64,000 nucleotides of DNA from the NCBI GenBank assembly GCA_015179125.1, contig WHVA01000303.1:1-64000 (forward strand). Direction: 5' to 3'. Positions 11,980-24,616 of the stretch are shown piece after piece (positions within the stretch are counted from its first letter, which is position 1; each line of letters begins with the position of its first letter). The position numbers and the translations under genes were made by a program. A model generated the notes under the pieces. The model was not told the DNA's origin. It saw only the letters and a program-made list of their open reading frames with translations, and did not search any database. The stretch comes from Gautieria morchelliformis. Taxonomy: Eukaryota; Basidiomycota; Agaricomycetes; Gomphales; Gomphaceae.

Positions 11980-12945
11980 ATCAATGTGTGCTACCGGTAT
12001 AGAGCAACAAGATATTTGAATTAGACTTTTTTAATTTTAATTTTTTAATTTTTTTTTTTATATCCAATTATGTCTTTTGGGGCCGTGCCCTATGTAAGAC
12101 AATGCATACAAAGGTTCCGTCAACATGATTGTTCTGTCTAATCTATTTTATCTATCTCCACATGCGCTGAATTAGACTTTGTTTTTAATTCTACATATTA
12201 GTTGCCCGCTCAGTACTAATGTGATCAACAACCGCAGTAAACACATCCCATGCCGTAGCTAAGATGATGCTAGGCCTTTTAGATTAAGGTGTCAATTAGT
12301 GCCTTTTAACAAGTAGAATCTATTGCTCAGTGATTGAAACCACTGCGTTCGCCCCTCTTCTATGTGCTGACTAAGCCTTTCGAGGCGCGTCCAGCACTGA
12401 TGAATGAGAGTCACGTGACCGCGTCGACAGAAGAACGGTGTCAATCCAAGGGATAGTCAAATCAAAAGCGTTCGCTTTTAAGGTAGTATAGAGTAAACAG
12501 TGATAGTAGACTCTTGACGAAGATTTGGAATAAACTATCAAAGTCTGAGCTCTGTAGCTATCAAACAAGACTACAGTAATTTCAGGAGGCAGAATAATCA
12601 ATTCTGGATAATTTCGTTCATACATTTGTACTAGCTATTTATACTATATTGATAGTAACTACTAGTGTTCAAGATATTGGATGGATGGGTTGAAAAACTA
12701 CTTTGTAACTAAGGGGTGACTAATTTATAGTCATAAAGTCATGGGGTGATGGGGATGGTGTTAGGATTGTCTGGGCTTTGGAATAGAGATATGTACCTAT
12801 TATACAAAGCCCCTGTCCACATGATGTTAAGATAGTAATCAGTCAGACGTGTCATGGGATTCAAATAGAAAAATGGATCTGAGTCTACTCTGCCCAGCAT
12901 ATATGCTGGGCTTGGAGATGGGGCCGCTGTCTCTGTGCCCTTCCT
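11980..12945. other. Intergenic, AT-rich; no gene seen
   Basis: This holds the 3' flank of the alpha-kinase gene, with a T-rich run near 12,030-12,060 that could serve transcription termination. A TCACGTGACC site lies at 12,411-12,420. Short open frames here have no recognisable domain. Confidence 0.5.
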
Positions 12946-13676
12946 GTAGTGTTGTTTACAGTTCAGCTTGAATTGATCCATACCAGTTCAGTTCCAGTTC
13001 AGTTCATTGAGCTGAACTGGTATTTGAACCGAACCTGGAACTGGCATCCTCTCCATTCCTTAGATCGGTCTGAATCGATCATGAACCGGTTCTGAACCGG
13101 TTCAATACTATTATATATCTAAATGATTTATTTTTTAATTCTACTAATATTTGGCTACTTTAAGGTCATATTTATTTATTTTTGACATCTAACTAACTAA
13201 ATAAAAAGGGGAATGACTCCTGCAAGGGCAGGAGTCGTTGTGTGAAGTGAGCAAACAGTGCGGCCTTATAAAGACCGCGCTGTTTTCAAGTCACGTGACC
13301 AGCGAATGTCGCTGTTTCGTTGACCATTGCAGGTCACATGACTTGCAAATATCAACAAACAGCGCAGTCTACATAAGGCCGCGCTGTTTTCTCACTCCAC
13401 ACAACGACTCCTGCCCTTGCAGGAGTCATTCCCCTTTTAATTTAGTTAGTTAGACGTCAAAAATAAATGAATATGACCTTAAAGTAGCCAAATATTAGTA
13501 GAATTAAAAAATAACTCATTTAGAGTTAAACCGGTATTGAACTGGTTCAGAACTGGCTCAGGACCGGTTCATGAGCTGAACTGGTACATGAGCTGAGCTG
13601 GAGCTGGGTCATGACCCAAAACCATGAACCGGTTTGTGAACTGAATTGAACTGAACTGAACTATAAACAACACTAC
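12946..13676. mobile_element. Foldback/MITE-like hairpin element with 6-bp target duplication
   Basis: The 731-bp element is almost wholly self-complementary. It begins GTAGTGTTGTTTACAG and ends with the reverse complement (CTATAAACAACACTAC). Nested features mirror each other: GAACTGGTTC-like repeats, a block around TTTGGCTACTTTAAGG, GGAATGACTCCTGC and the pair near 13,255-13,395 containing CGCGCTGTTTTC. CTTCCT flanks both ends (12,940-12,945 and 13,677-13,682). The unpaired centre is only a few tens of bases and includes TCACGTGACC at 13,291-13,300. No coding capacity is seen. The superfamily cannot be assigned. Confidence 0.8.
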
Positions 13677-14027
13677 CTTCCTGTGGGGCAGCTGATTGAG
13701 TATGTATACTGCAGGTGACTTTCTCAGGTCGCTCCACAGCACCCTGTACTCCTGCGCAGTCTATTGTTCTCTGCGGCGTTTGGTGCCCGCACCCCTCGGT
13801 GCCTATGGCCTGGCGCCTGTTGACATCATGGCCGATGCCATCACTCGATAGGCGCGCCGTCCCTGATCGACTGCACGTGGTCGACGCTCGAACTCCTGTA
13901 CATTACCCAATCTATGAGTAATATAGCATGTCATAAATTCGTGTGATCGTCGTCTGCGCCGACGTCTATCATAAATGTAATTTCTGTTTCTTTTTGTTTT
14001 TTTTCTTTTGTTTTCTTTCTTCCTTTA

Positions 14028-15674
14028 TTAGTTTCTTTTTATATATAAACGATTTGAAATGAAATAATTGCGTTTATCACAACAAGGCCGTCCGAGAGCA
14101 AGCCAAGTGTTGTCGGCTTCAGCTTGAAACTCACAGGAAACAAACCGCAAAGCGGCCTCATGTCCCTCATCCCCACCATAAGCTTCTCGTAAATGGTCTA
14201 CCAGTTCAGGACGTACGTGGATTGAGCAATCACGTGCAGTAGTTGACACACTTGTTGGAACGAGAAGTGCGTTGCGTGGGGATGTTCCGGATGCATTCAG
14301 TTTGCCCTTCTGATAAGGGATATGGTGTGAATTCCAGTAATCACGGAAGCGATCAAGGCGGTCTTGAACTAGCGGTGGCCAAAGCCAATCGAAGACATCG
14401 CTGTTACAAGGTGAGTAAATTACTTACTGTGTTCTGCAATTACTTACATGTGAATTCCATCATTAGGGTGGAATATCCCTCTGTCACAGCCAAGAGAAAG
14501 GACGTGGTGAATGCTATGGCCTTCACCATTGCGCTTCCACCGCCAAAAACTTTCTATTGGCGTATTATGGACACTACGCAGACGCATACCACTTGGCCAT
14601 TTTTCAAGGGAAAATTCAGGAGCCGCATCCATCCTGAACGGTATCAACATATCAAAATATATAATAAATGATGCAGCCGAGCTACTAACCGTAATGTCTC
14701 CTGGATATGAAGCATCTCTCCCGTCTCCGTTCCCATGTCCGTTACATCAGTAATAGCAATACGATCTAGGTAAACTGTGAGTGCACAAGAATGAAATGAA
14801 GCCAAAGCAATCTTACAGTCCATTTCTTCAATAACGTCAAGTTTAACATGCGCAATTGCACGAGCAAGCCGAACACTTGGCATGACAACAAGCCTAACAA
14901 GGTAACTTGACCACTCATCCTTTCCACCATAGATAGGGAGTCCAATTGGTCCCATTCCAAGTGCCTGTCCACCGAGCTTTTCGTGCCCATCCCAATGGAA
15001 CTTATGGAACGGTCCAACTGCCAAAAGCGGCTTTCGCTTGATTTTCCGGCTTTCCACAAACCTGTATTCAAATTCTTCATTAAAATGGTCATGGAGAATC
15101 TTCCTACACTCGCGGCTGGGACAGCTTCTTAATATCATAACATGAGGATCATAAAAGAGATCATACCGCGATATATGTATGCCTTGTTCCGCTAGCCTTT
15201 GTTTTACTTGCCCAACACCCCACAAGCCCATAATATCATTTTCCTTCACATTAATCACTGCTTGTGACATATCGAGTTCATCGAGTTCATTCTTGCGGAC
15301 AGTCGAGTTGCTAAGCCGCTTGCGCAATTGATATAGAACACTTCGCCTGCACATTGTCAGAATAACAATTTTGAGTAAAACCAAATGCCACATACTTTAT
15401 CTTAAGACCAAACTTTGCCTCAAGTCGTGCGAGCTGGTCAGGTGCAGGCAAACTTTCACGGGTATTGGTCAAATTCGGCTCGAAGCTCGTTGTCTGGAGG
15501 GTCTGTTGGTGTTGAATATTAGATTAGGCTAAAGCTACCATTCTTCATTACTCACAGAGCTTGTCCCCATACTGGTTTTTACCTGCGATGTTGGGCATTG
15601 GCGGGCGCAATGGATCACGGATGCACGAGCGCTTTCTGAGCTTGAACGCGTTGTTGATGCTTCTTTGGTGCCAT
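14028..15674 (-). CDS. Integrase-like DDE protein (retroviral-integrase fold), multi-exon
   Basis: The gene belongs to a family common in Agaricomycete genomes that resembles integrase catalytic cores. The ATG at 15,674 opens MAPKKHQQ. The large exon (about 15,390-14,700) has FHWDGHEKLGG with the first Asp, then VTDMGTETG with the second. After an intron the next exon (14,650-14,465) has NTPIESFWRW with the catalytic Glu. The last exon (about 14,410-14,028) has FDWLWPPLVQDRL and a C-terminal tail. All three acidic residues are present, so the fold may be intact. The first exon to second exon join (15,380-15,590) is uncertain. It could be a domesticated transposase or part of a mobile unit bounded by the inverted leader. 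Confidence 0.68.
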
Positions 15675-15737
15675 GGCGTCTAGTTTTAGCTTATAGAAAT
15701 CGAAAATTGAAGCGTGGACTTCCGGCCACCGTACTCC

Positions 15738-16956
15738 ATGTTACCACCTGCGAATATCGAAAGCGGCTTCTTCTACTTCAAATGCCCTCAAACCAACGAG
15801 GATTTGCAGAGTTTCTGTGACAGGCTACGGGCGTATAAATATGCTTCCTTGAAGGCCCCTCTTCAACCCGGTCACGTCCTCGTCGTAACTAACTACATGA
15901 GATCTTATCATGATCCGCCGTCCCCGGGAACCCGCGAACTTCCTCCACTCATACGGAAAGGCACAGGGCATGTCATGACCATGCCCGAGCTGCTGTTGGA
16001 AGCGCCCATTCGGGTCGGCGAAGAATTGTGGTCTCAAGTCTGGAAGGGCACAATGACCTCAGGGGATCTGCCCGATATGCCACCCGCACCGGTGGCTGTC
16101 AAACTGTTTCAAGAAAGTTTTTTCACAAACGTCCCAACAATTTATGATTTCTGGGGTGGGTTGGATTATGTTGAGTGGGTTCCTGGTGCGCGACTGGCCG
16201 CTCATGAGGCTTGGGCATATGAACGGATGAGAGCCTTACAGGGCGAGTACTTCACAATCGCCGTATCAGTCATGTACGGCTTAATCCATGGTTGGTTCTA
16301 CAGGCCGTGGGGTGCCGTGGTCTTATGGCTTTTGCAAGGTATGTTCTATCTTCTCATCGCAGAGAGGTTCATAAACAGCTGCAGTGTGTTCTTCCAAATG
16401 GAGAACGGATGTTTGGACATGTTATGGAATTTGTCGATGGTCCTACCGTGGACATGAAGACTGCGGATGAACTCGGGCTAGATGACACCGGCATCTTCAA
16501 CCTGGTAGAGTACATCTGGCTGCGTCCTTTACATCGCACTGATAGCATCTCATCTCAGGCCGATTCGCTTCTTATGACAATGCATGAAATGCATGAATGT
16601 GGGATTATCCATGCGGACGTAAAGGAGGACAATGTCATCATCCTTTTTGACCCTTCCAACCAACACTGCGACGGTGTGCTACTGGATTTTGCCGTGTGCT
16701 CAGCGCCCGCTCCCGGATCACCATTCTGGACGGGACTCATGATTAAGAGGGACATACTAAGGTGGGCAGATTGTTCATGCGATCACAATAATATTCACCA
16801 TTGACTTTGTGTATTAGCATAGGTATCCTACTTGAAAAGTTGGGAGCAGAGGAACGTGCCATACCCTGGCTTCAATTCCGTTTGCAGAGCAACCACCCCT
16901 ATGTTGGCGTTTTGGCCGACCTCGATCGCATAAATTGGCTACGGCCATCACCCTAA
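15738..16956 (+). CDS. Protein-kinase-like protein with HxD but altered DFG
   Basis: The start at 15,738 (MLPPANIE) lies head to head with the integrase-like gene, 64 bp apart. The N-terminal ~200 residues include VAVKLFQES, a likely VAIK lysine motif. Later exons give LPNGERMFGHVMEFVDG, IIHADVKEDNVI (catalytic loop) and LLDFAVCS, where the DFG glycine is replaced by Ala. The C-terminal exon is GILLEKLGAEE to the stop at 16,954-16,956. Introns fit near 16,341-16,380 and 16,760-16,815. The join near 16,240-16,290 does not keep frame with any simple GT-AG intron I could find, so a frameshift there is possible. It could be an active kinase or a pseudokinase. Confidence 0.6.
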
Positions 16957-17243
16957 CGAATGCCTCCCTCTCACCGACGACTCGCGCACTGCACTCATCC
17001 TTCCAATAGAATTCTTACTCGGTATTCAGGCCGAACACACGCTCATCTAGAACTAACCGTGCTAAGCTACATTCTCCAAAATTGATAATTATACCCGTTA
17101 CCAAAGATACAGTGTATGCGATACTATATTCTAGAGTCCATCCCTATCCCCACAGATCCACATCTTGAGGGCGTTCCATACTTACTAAAAAATGTTTGCA
17201 CGGCGTCCTAATGTGCATCCGCGTCCTTGTATCCATATTGTAC

Positions 17244-18010
17244 CTATAAGCACAGCTTGAGCACCAAACCAGTTTCACAAACCGCGCCACTCACCAACTC
17301 CCCCACCCCGTCGCTCCAGTCCTCTACCCGTCTCTTCGCCACCAAACTCATCGTGCTCCCACTCGTCCCCACAAACCCAACTCCCAAACTTTGCGTTACT
17401 GCATCCACCAGCGGCACATACCACTTCCCATATCGCTCCTCTGTCCGCTCCGCCACATGATCCGTGCGGCGCCATCCCAGCGCGCTCACCTCCGCCCACC
17501 ACTCTGCGGAGGTCTCGTCACTGGTGACGAGGACGTGGTGCGGGGGGATGGAGAGGGAACGGTCAGACAGCACTGCGGAGATGGAGGCGACGCGGCGGGC
17601 ATAAGCAGAGAGTGGCGCAAAGCATTCGTCGATGGGGGTGTCCCCGCATGTATTCTTGAAATCACCGTGGCGGACGTGCACTGCGATGTACTATGGGCGG
17701 ACACGCAAATCAGATAAACAGGAACAAGTGTAAGTGAGAAGGTGAAAGGACGGAATACAGCGATTAGGACTCACGCGCGGCACCTCCTCCCCTTCTTCCA
17801 CTCCAAGCGCCCGTTGTATGTACCCCACCGCGACCCTTTCGAGGCGTTTCTCCCACCTTGCATGCCTCCCCACCTCAATCCATGCCGGGCTCCATTCCTC
17901 CCACCACTCTTCGTTGTCCTGCACACCAACGTAGTACATGAAGTCAAAGCAGAGGAGGTGCTCATCAGGGTCGAGGCACTGGACCTGTTTGCAGCGCGCG
18001 AAGCCACCAT
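17244..18010 (-). pseudogene. C-terminal part of a GDP-fucose O-fucosyltransferase-like protein
   Basis: Two exons are visible on the minus strand, with an intron at about 17,691-17,775 (donor GTGAGT, acceptor CCATAG). The first covers QCLDPDEHLLCF, EEWWEEWSPAWIEV and VAVGYIQRALGV. The second covers YIAVHVRHGDF (the HxRxGDF nucleotide-sugar motif), LVTSDE, GWRRTDH, WYVPLVDAV and FVGTSGSTMS. This is the order of the fungal O-fucosyltransferase-like family. In-frame stops appear just upstream of 18,013, and the usual N-terminal membrane segment and first Rossmann half are absent. I call it 5'-truncated unless an exon further upstream was missed. Confidence 0.65.
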
Positions 18011-20117
18011 TGAGTAGTCGGTATCAATTATCTAATCACCCAAAAAGGACCACGGCGTCCAAAGTTTTAGAGTTGCGACGAATTTAGATGACCAGCTCGT
18101 GCGAGGGCCAGTCAGCCCACGGATGGGAAAGGCCCACATACTCGATCAGTTACTGTAAGCAATTGTGTTCCAGGCATCGAGCCCTTGAACGAGTCTTATC
18201 GGGATTCGATCAATTTTTCAAGCGCTCATCACGACTATAAGTATTACATGGTCGTCAATTTTCCTTCGGTCCCTCTCCTCTTTCACCCGGTAAGATATTT
18301 AGGAATCACAGGCAACAAACAGTCCATCTGACGCCACTGACTTCGATGCGCTGACTTCTGTGTTGATTCCAATAGTCAAGAACCAAGAACGCTCGCTCCA
18401 TAGGTGATGTCGACTGCAGGACGCTGGGAAGCCCATTCTCTGTCCCGTGGTGTTTCAGAATGAGGACACTGTACGATGTCGCGAGCGGCATCGCAAAGGC
18501 TTCCGGTCTGTCCACCAATATGGATCATAATGTGCCCTCTTCGCATTGATCATATCATGCCTGTTTCTACGTCCAACTACTATCTTCTCGGGCCTTCTCG
18601 GCCAGACCCGCACTTGTTCAGCTGACGAACTTGTGAAGCCGTTATTTATACTTTCAGGGCTAGCTGGCGTTGACCCTGGCGTTTGAATCGTTTCACATTT
18701 CCTCAGCCGAACTCTCCTCCTTTCCCTTCGCACCATATGAATGGCGATCATCTCTTATCTATATCACGACGCATGACCCAGACTCGACACCTATGAGTGC
18801 TGCACGGTAATGTCTCCACATATAGACTTGAAGCTGGGGATCCAGGCCTGGATTGCAAGCAGCGGCACTTGCCTTAGCGCATCAGGATGTTTATTGGATC
18901 CTTCGCACTTCATGGCTGTATCAAACTGTACCCTTCCTGGGTACACCACGGCGACGTAGCAGGCATTTGAGGATCCGTATCATGAGCAATACCTCCGTCT
19001 CCGTCTATCAATACTCAGGACTCAAGAGCGTTCTCATGAGCCAGAGTTCAGTGACAGCTGTTGCTGAGCACATCTTATGTCTGAAGGAGGTTCACAAAGC
19101 ACCTCTCTTCTGCGATGCGCAGCAATCGGGAACAACTATACACGGCTTGTTGTTTCTGTGGCATAGATCAAGTCTCAGGCTAGGTGTGTGTGCTGTAGAA
19201 GAGCTAGAAGGTACAGAGAGGGCGACTTGCACGATGCAGCATTTCTTGTTTCTTACTCGACAGAGTAACGCTTCCGGCCGTCAGAGCGGCTGGTTCCTCC
19301 CCTCTAGCCATGGCTAAAAAGTTCACGTAATGGACTAGCATGATCAGCGTCACGGCCGTTCCATGAAGGTGTTTCCCTAGTGGTCGATAATACTCTTTCT
19401 TTCTGAGGATGAATCATCGTGGTCAATGTTTCACTCTCCCGCAGTGATGTTGACAACTGGCCATGGTATGGTAGCTCTGCAGGACAGGACGATTTACATC
19501 AAGTCAGATAAGACTCGCGATATCAGCGTTATTGTCATTGGACGAGACAGGCCAATCATGATCGATTGATCATCCAAGTACCTGCCACGGGGGATGTTAT
19601 TTAACTGCATCGGAGACAATGAGGAATACAAATAAAAGAGGTGGGCAAGTACTGTAGTCCTATGCTGTCACTTGGCGCTTATACGGTATATTTTACTGTT
19701 GCGCTCTAATTGTCCAACCCAACGTCCAGTACCCAGTGTCCAACACTATGAAATCTATTCCTAGTCACTGAATACCAATCTTGGCCTGAGTACGCCTTAC
19801 AGAATTACATAAAGGGAAACCCGAGAAACGCACAGTACTGTGTAGCATACAGTACTTCCTTACATCGCATTCAGTAGCTGGTGTAATAAGCAGCGAAAAT
19901 CCCAGTCCATCCATGCCTCATGAGGTCCAACCAATAAAGAAAAGATCCTCTGTGATGACAACGTGATATCAAGGGGGAGCCGCAGGAAGGCTACCTTCCC
20001 CGACCGCAGGCGATAGCTGGGTGAGAGCGGCAGCCTGTGGTCCGTTGGTGGCCTTCAGCATACTACCGTAACCGTCAGCTCCTTCCGGGTCTGTACAACT
20101 ATGTATCTCGCGATAGC
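18011..20117. other. No confident gene
   Basis: Several open frames of 70-155 codons occur, the longest at 18,853-19,317 (+), but none shows a domain, signal peptide or family motif. A TATA-like run and a ~50-nt AT-rich block occur near 19,600-19,700. I see no terminal repeats. This may be the shared upstream and downstream flank of the neighbouring host genes. Confidence 0.4.
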
Positions 20118-22375
20118 TCACTTTGCAATGGCGCCTTCGTCTACCGGCGGAGAGGCTCCTGTACCGATTATCGTCTTGTGTCCGAAACTTGGCACGCCAT
20201 CATTCGTGAGAACGAACAGAAAGGCCGGTCCAGGTGGGTAGAGCATTGCGTTCGGAGGGGCCTGTATACTAAGGCTTTTGCGATCGCTAGAGAGCGTCGC
20301 AACCAGGTGAACAAGACGCTGACTCATCTGCGCAGCGTGCGTCGAGAACCCGAGGTCCATCAGCGATACTAAACGACAAACGCCATGTTAGTCGGGAGAT
20401 GTACATTCCGAAGATATACATGCACCCGTGACACCGGTCGCAGATGAAGGAATAGTAACTTGTAGTGTGAATGTCGTCCCAAAATTGATTGTGCCTGGTA
20501 AGCCAGTGTACGTGGGTCGCGGAAGCGTTAGGTACGATGGCGAAAGCCACTCGACTCTATACTCTGTGGCATATTTTGTCGTAGTGACGTCTTGGTTCGG
20601 GTTTGATCCAGCTATCATTATCGTGCCGTTTGGCGTCAATGTTGCTGAGGAGTGATACATCCGCGCGATATCTGACGTCGGAAGATCTGCCTGAGAAAAC
20701 CGACTTCCTGTTGGGGCTGCGGGGTTGTAGAGCAAACCCTGGAACGCTGGGTTATCGGCATTCGACTGCCCAACCAGATCTTTGAACTACGTTCGAGATT
20801 AATGCTTGTGGCGACAGCGAAGGGCGCTGACGTACATTCCCGAACCCAGCCGCACCACTATGGGCACCGTTGACAAAAAGGACCCTCCCGTCGGGGAGCA
20901 GGAGGGCATTTGGCATAATTCTGGGCTGCGGCATGGTTTCAACCTGCCAGCCTGCCGCAATGCCTGCTGCGTTAAGTACAATACGGACGCATTGTTTGGA
21001 TGCTGGAAATTGCGTCGTGAACGTCGAAGTTGATGCTGTGTCAGACAGAGTGGATCCACCGCAAATGAGAACCTCTGGTGTATAGCCGGTTGCGGGTGAC
21101 AAGGGGAGAAGGACAGCCCCGGCGGAGTAGGGTGAACTAGGGTTGAGTCTACGTCACATATAACTACCAAATCCGCTGCATTGTACTTACGTCACACGTA
21201 CTCCGTTGGGTATATTAGGGAGCCTCGTTTCAACGTTTGTTCTCCAATTGAATATCATAGATTGTGTGTTCGCAACAATGAAGATATTTCCGTCGGGAAG
21301 TCCAAACATTAAAGGAAATTGGTTTGCTTGGAGTGTATCTTTTAAAAACTTTTATGGTGTCAGTTGTACGAGATGGAGCTTGATAACCAGGAATCAAGTA
21401 CCTGGCTAGGGATTTGAATACCATTGTAGCCATGAATATTCTTTGGGGGATAGAACTCATACGTTGGATTGTTAAGACTTAGGGTGTTGGTGTAACTATT
21501 CCGGGCATAAATTAATTAGGTACGTTGAAATTGTTATCGGTTCCTTACCCTCCTCCCACTTGACCACCAAAAACCATGACAGATCCATCGTCCAACCTCA
21601 AAGCACTTGGATACCACCTATCTGAGGTGAGGCGAACGCGTGCAGGGTTCTCGAATACGTCACAGTTTCCCGTGTTACAAGGGGTGAACAAGCGAATACC
21701 CTGCAAACCGGTAATCGGATCACCTAAACGGCGTTAACTTTTTTTTTCAAAAAAAAAAGTCATGATCTCAGAAATGACCAATCGGCTTCGCACCTGTCAA
21801 GGTGACTGGGTATCCCCCTGAAGAAACATGGTCACAATCTCCATGATGCTTGACATAGTACAATACTTGCCGGTATTCACGAATGTCCCATTGGATACGA
21901 AGGCACCTTGGAGAGTAGATGATCAGATTTCCATCTCACAATACCGTCAAGCACCCACCAGCAGCACAGAAGGTATTGGTTACAGGGTTGAGAACTCGCA
22001 CTGTGTCTGTGGTGATGTCATATTCTGCGCCCCAGGCCAGTGTGCCGTTGTGAGCATGTAGGGGGTTATGCTCAACCTGCAACGCCATTTCAGATCAGCA
22101 TATTAGACGAAGAGCGGGTTAATTCGACGTGCCCTGTCATATATGAGCGCTTTGGTGTCTGATACGATAGCAATCTCCAGGCCTGCTATCCCAGTGGTCC
22201 TACAAGCACATGTCATGTAGAAACCCGAAGGTACAGTGACGGAGGGCGATATCTACCCATGCTGGGATAGGGACCAAGGGCCTGACACAAAGTTAGACGT
22301 GACAGCCCCTGACGCAACGACAGATATTGTGTATATCAGTGATGTTAGCAGCGTAGAACGATGGAATGCCCTCAT
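20118..22375 (-). CDS. Glyoxal-oxidase-type copper radical oxidase, secreted
   Basis: This likely oxidises small aldehydes such as glyoxal or methylglyoxal to acids, giving H2O2 for extracellular lignin attack. The ATG at 22,375 starts a hydrophobic signal peptide ([20 protein letters not shown]). After short introns come [26 protein letters not shown], the catalytic Cys in NPVTNTFC (near 21,970), the partner Tyr in RWYPSAL (near 21,610), [22 protein letters not shown], the axial Tyr-His in IARMYHSS (near 20,655) and the copper His in GFSTHAAQM (near 20,350). The C-terminal domain ends at the stop at 20,118. All four copper/radical positions are present. At least six short introns interrupt it. 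Earlier N-terminal WSC domains, found in some relatives, are absent. Confidence 0.82.
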
Positions 22376-22712
22376 AATAAGCCACGTGTCGAGGAGGGGT
22401 GTGACTTGACTCTGGATGGGTACGACTGCAATCTCCTATATATACAGCTCGAGGAGAATGTATAGTGCCATACTGCAGGGCGGTGCCAGGGATGCAGGGA
22501 TACTCGGTAAATTAATCGATCACGTACATTGGCTGAAGACTGACCCATGCTCAACGTCGGTCAACGGTGCCCGGCGGGCCCACACGTGCAGTGCAGTTCG
22601 AATCACCGCGGTAATTATAAGAAATGGACCAACTCTGCAAAGAACCAGTCTGGCCTAATAATTAATCTCTGTCAGTTTTCTCAGCCCAAACGCCTCAGGC
22701 TCCACTGGTGGG

Positions 22713-24107
22713 TAGGGATGCACACCGTCCGTATTACGGCCACGGCCGTATAATGTACGGCGAGTTGACGGATACGGCAGACCGTATGCCGTCCGTATCC
22801 TCCCTCCGACGGTACGGTACGGGTACCGTACAGTACCGTACCGTCCATATTACGGTTGACGGTTGTATTATAGCATTGTAAATGTAGATACAAGATCTAA
22901 TCATGGTATGTTAACGACGTACTGCAGCTCTGCACTGAGCGCATTCAAGATGAAGCTTTTTTTGCTGACCATTAGAACTTTGATGGTTTCAGGCTGAAGC
23001 CTTGCACGTCGCAATGAGATTGTGTCACGACCTCCTGAGAAAACTCGCTCAACGGCGACGGCAGATCCTAGGATAGTCACAATGTCAGCCCTAAAAACTC
23101 CAATAACAGCATAGTACGCAACCGGGGATACAGAGAATGTCCCGAGCAAGCAAAAACAAGTTGGGGAATTGAGCACGGCGACCCATCCACCAATGGATTG
23201 GATTGCAAGCCTCGAAATCCTCTTGAGGAAGCTTGAAGAATTCATCGAGTTCATGGATCACTGCCTTGGCCTTCCGCTGAAAGCACGATGTAAAATTCTT
23301 TGGAGGGGAGTGAGGAGGGGCTGAAGCTTCAGCTGATGGACCAGGCACAGGATCAGTCACTTGCAAAGACGCAGAGTTTTTGCCCGCATAATGGGCCTCA
23401 TAGTATTCATACAGATTTTTTTTGATGATTCGAGATGTTCAGAAAGCGACTCGTCGCCTGCATAATCAAGCTCCATCCCTTCATCAGCAATCTAGGTGGA
23501 GCAGGTGAGTAGGGAATAGGTAGATGTAACGAGAAACACACTTCGTGATTTGGAATCACACATTTGACTCGGATTCTGAGCTTAATACATCACCAGAGCT
23601 CGAGTCTGAGAAGTCACGATCTTCATCATCGTCCTCGTCCTCAACCTCTTCTTGCATGGTCTTCTTGGGTTGCTTGTGTTTGCGCTTCTGCTGACGATGC
23701 AGATTCGGGCGTTTCGTAGGACGGCCATCTTCATCCAGCCCTTCCTTTTCAATTAATGCTGCCATATTTTTCCCTCGGTTTGCTTGCTTGGGTTCTGTGT
23801 AGTGACGTGAGTACGTGAAATAGTACATAGTACACTTGGTAGGTGTGGATGGCGGACTCACTTGGCACTTGAGTAGGACACGACATCGAGGAGCTGAAGC
23901 TGAAATAGAGCTGAAATTGAAACAGTAGTGCATGCCGTATATCGCCGTACATACCGTATACGGCCATACAAATACGGCATCATACGGCATCAAACCGTAC
24001 CGTATACCGTACCGTCGGCACAGAGCACAGACCCTCGACGGTACGGGTGCCGTGGCTGTAATACGGCACCGTACAGCCGTGGATGTACGGCATGGTGTGC
24101 ATCCCTA
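22713..24107 (-). mobile_element. Deleted hAT element, 1395 bp, 8-bp target duplication
   Basis: The ends are TAGGGATGCACACC and its reverse complement, flanked by CTGGTGGG at 22,705-22,712 and 24,108-24,115. The 8-bp duplication and TAGGG ends fit hAT. Both subterminal regions (22,725-22,860 and 23,930-24,090) are crowded with CCGTA/TACGG half-sites, likely transposase-binding sites. Only the two ends of a transposase gene remain, so the element is non-autonomous. Confidence 0.92.
22901..23830 (-). pseudogene. hAT transposase remnant (N-terminal acidic part and C-terminal dimerisation domain)
   Basis: The C-terminal part (23,370-22,950) has EFFKLPQEDFE, NPIHWWMGRRAQFPNLF, LARDILCIPG and, after a frame change, AVAVERVFSGGRDTISLRR, which is the hAT dimerisation (hATC) signature. 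A separate upstream piece (23,830-23,570) has MAALIEKEGLDEDGRPTKR and a long acidic Ser/Asp/Glu run. The DDE core between them is missing. A frame shift separates PG from AVAVERV. No function is expected. Confidence 0.8.
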
Positions 24108-24616
24108 CTGGTGGGTTACTCCATGACCCAACACAGATGCATCAGTGTCTCAACAAGCGACCCTGGTAGTTCATTCAAATAAGAAGCGATAGCAATTGAT
24201 GTCCTGACAGAGTGTTACTGATGTGAGACTCAGCAGAAGCTAGTCCAGCCATGTCGAGGAAGGATGTGGCTCAATCAGCGCCACTTTGCGTTTTACCATG
24301 ACCAACGGAAATGCTGAAAAGGCTTGAAGGTCATATTGGATTCCAAGCATGAAAAGCATTAAAGTGTTTAGGCAACAAATTGCCACACCATCAGCTTTCA
24401 CTCTCGGGAAGGAGCGTGTGTCACTCATATCAGTCGGGAGCACAAAAGCAGCATTTCACGCAAGGTGAGTCTGCCTGTACAGTGTGGTTGAGCCTTACGT
24501 AAATCGATACAACGTGAAGCTGGTCCAATCATTAATCAAGGCCCAGGCAATTCCTCAGTGTCTATGTCCTCGAGGTGTCAGTGCTCGACATTTCTTAAAA
24601 TCACATTACACCTGTT

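Noticed and set aside
18853..19317. 154-codon plus-strand frame as a gene
   Set aside because: No domain, signal or conserved pattern; composition is like the flanking non-coding DNA.
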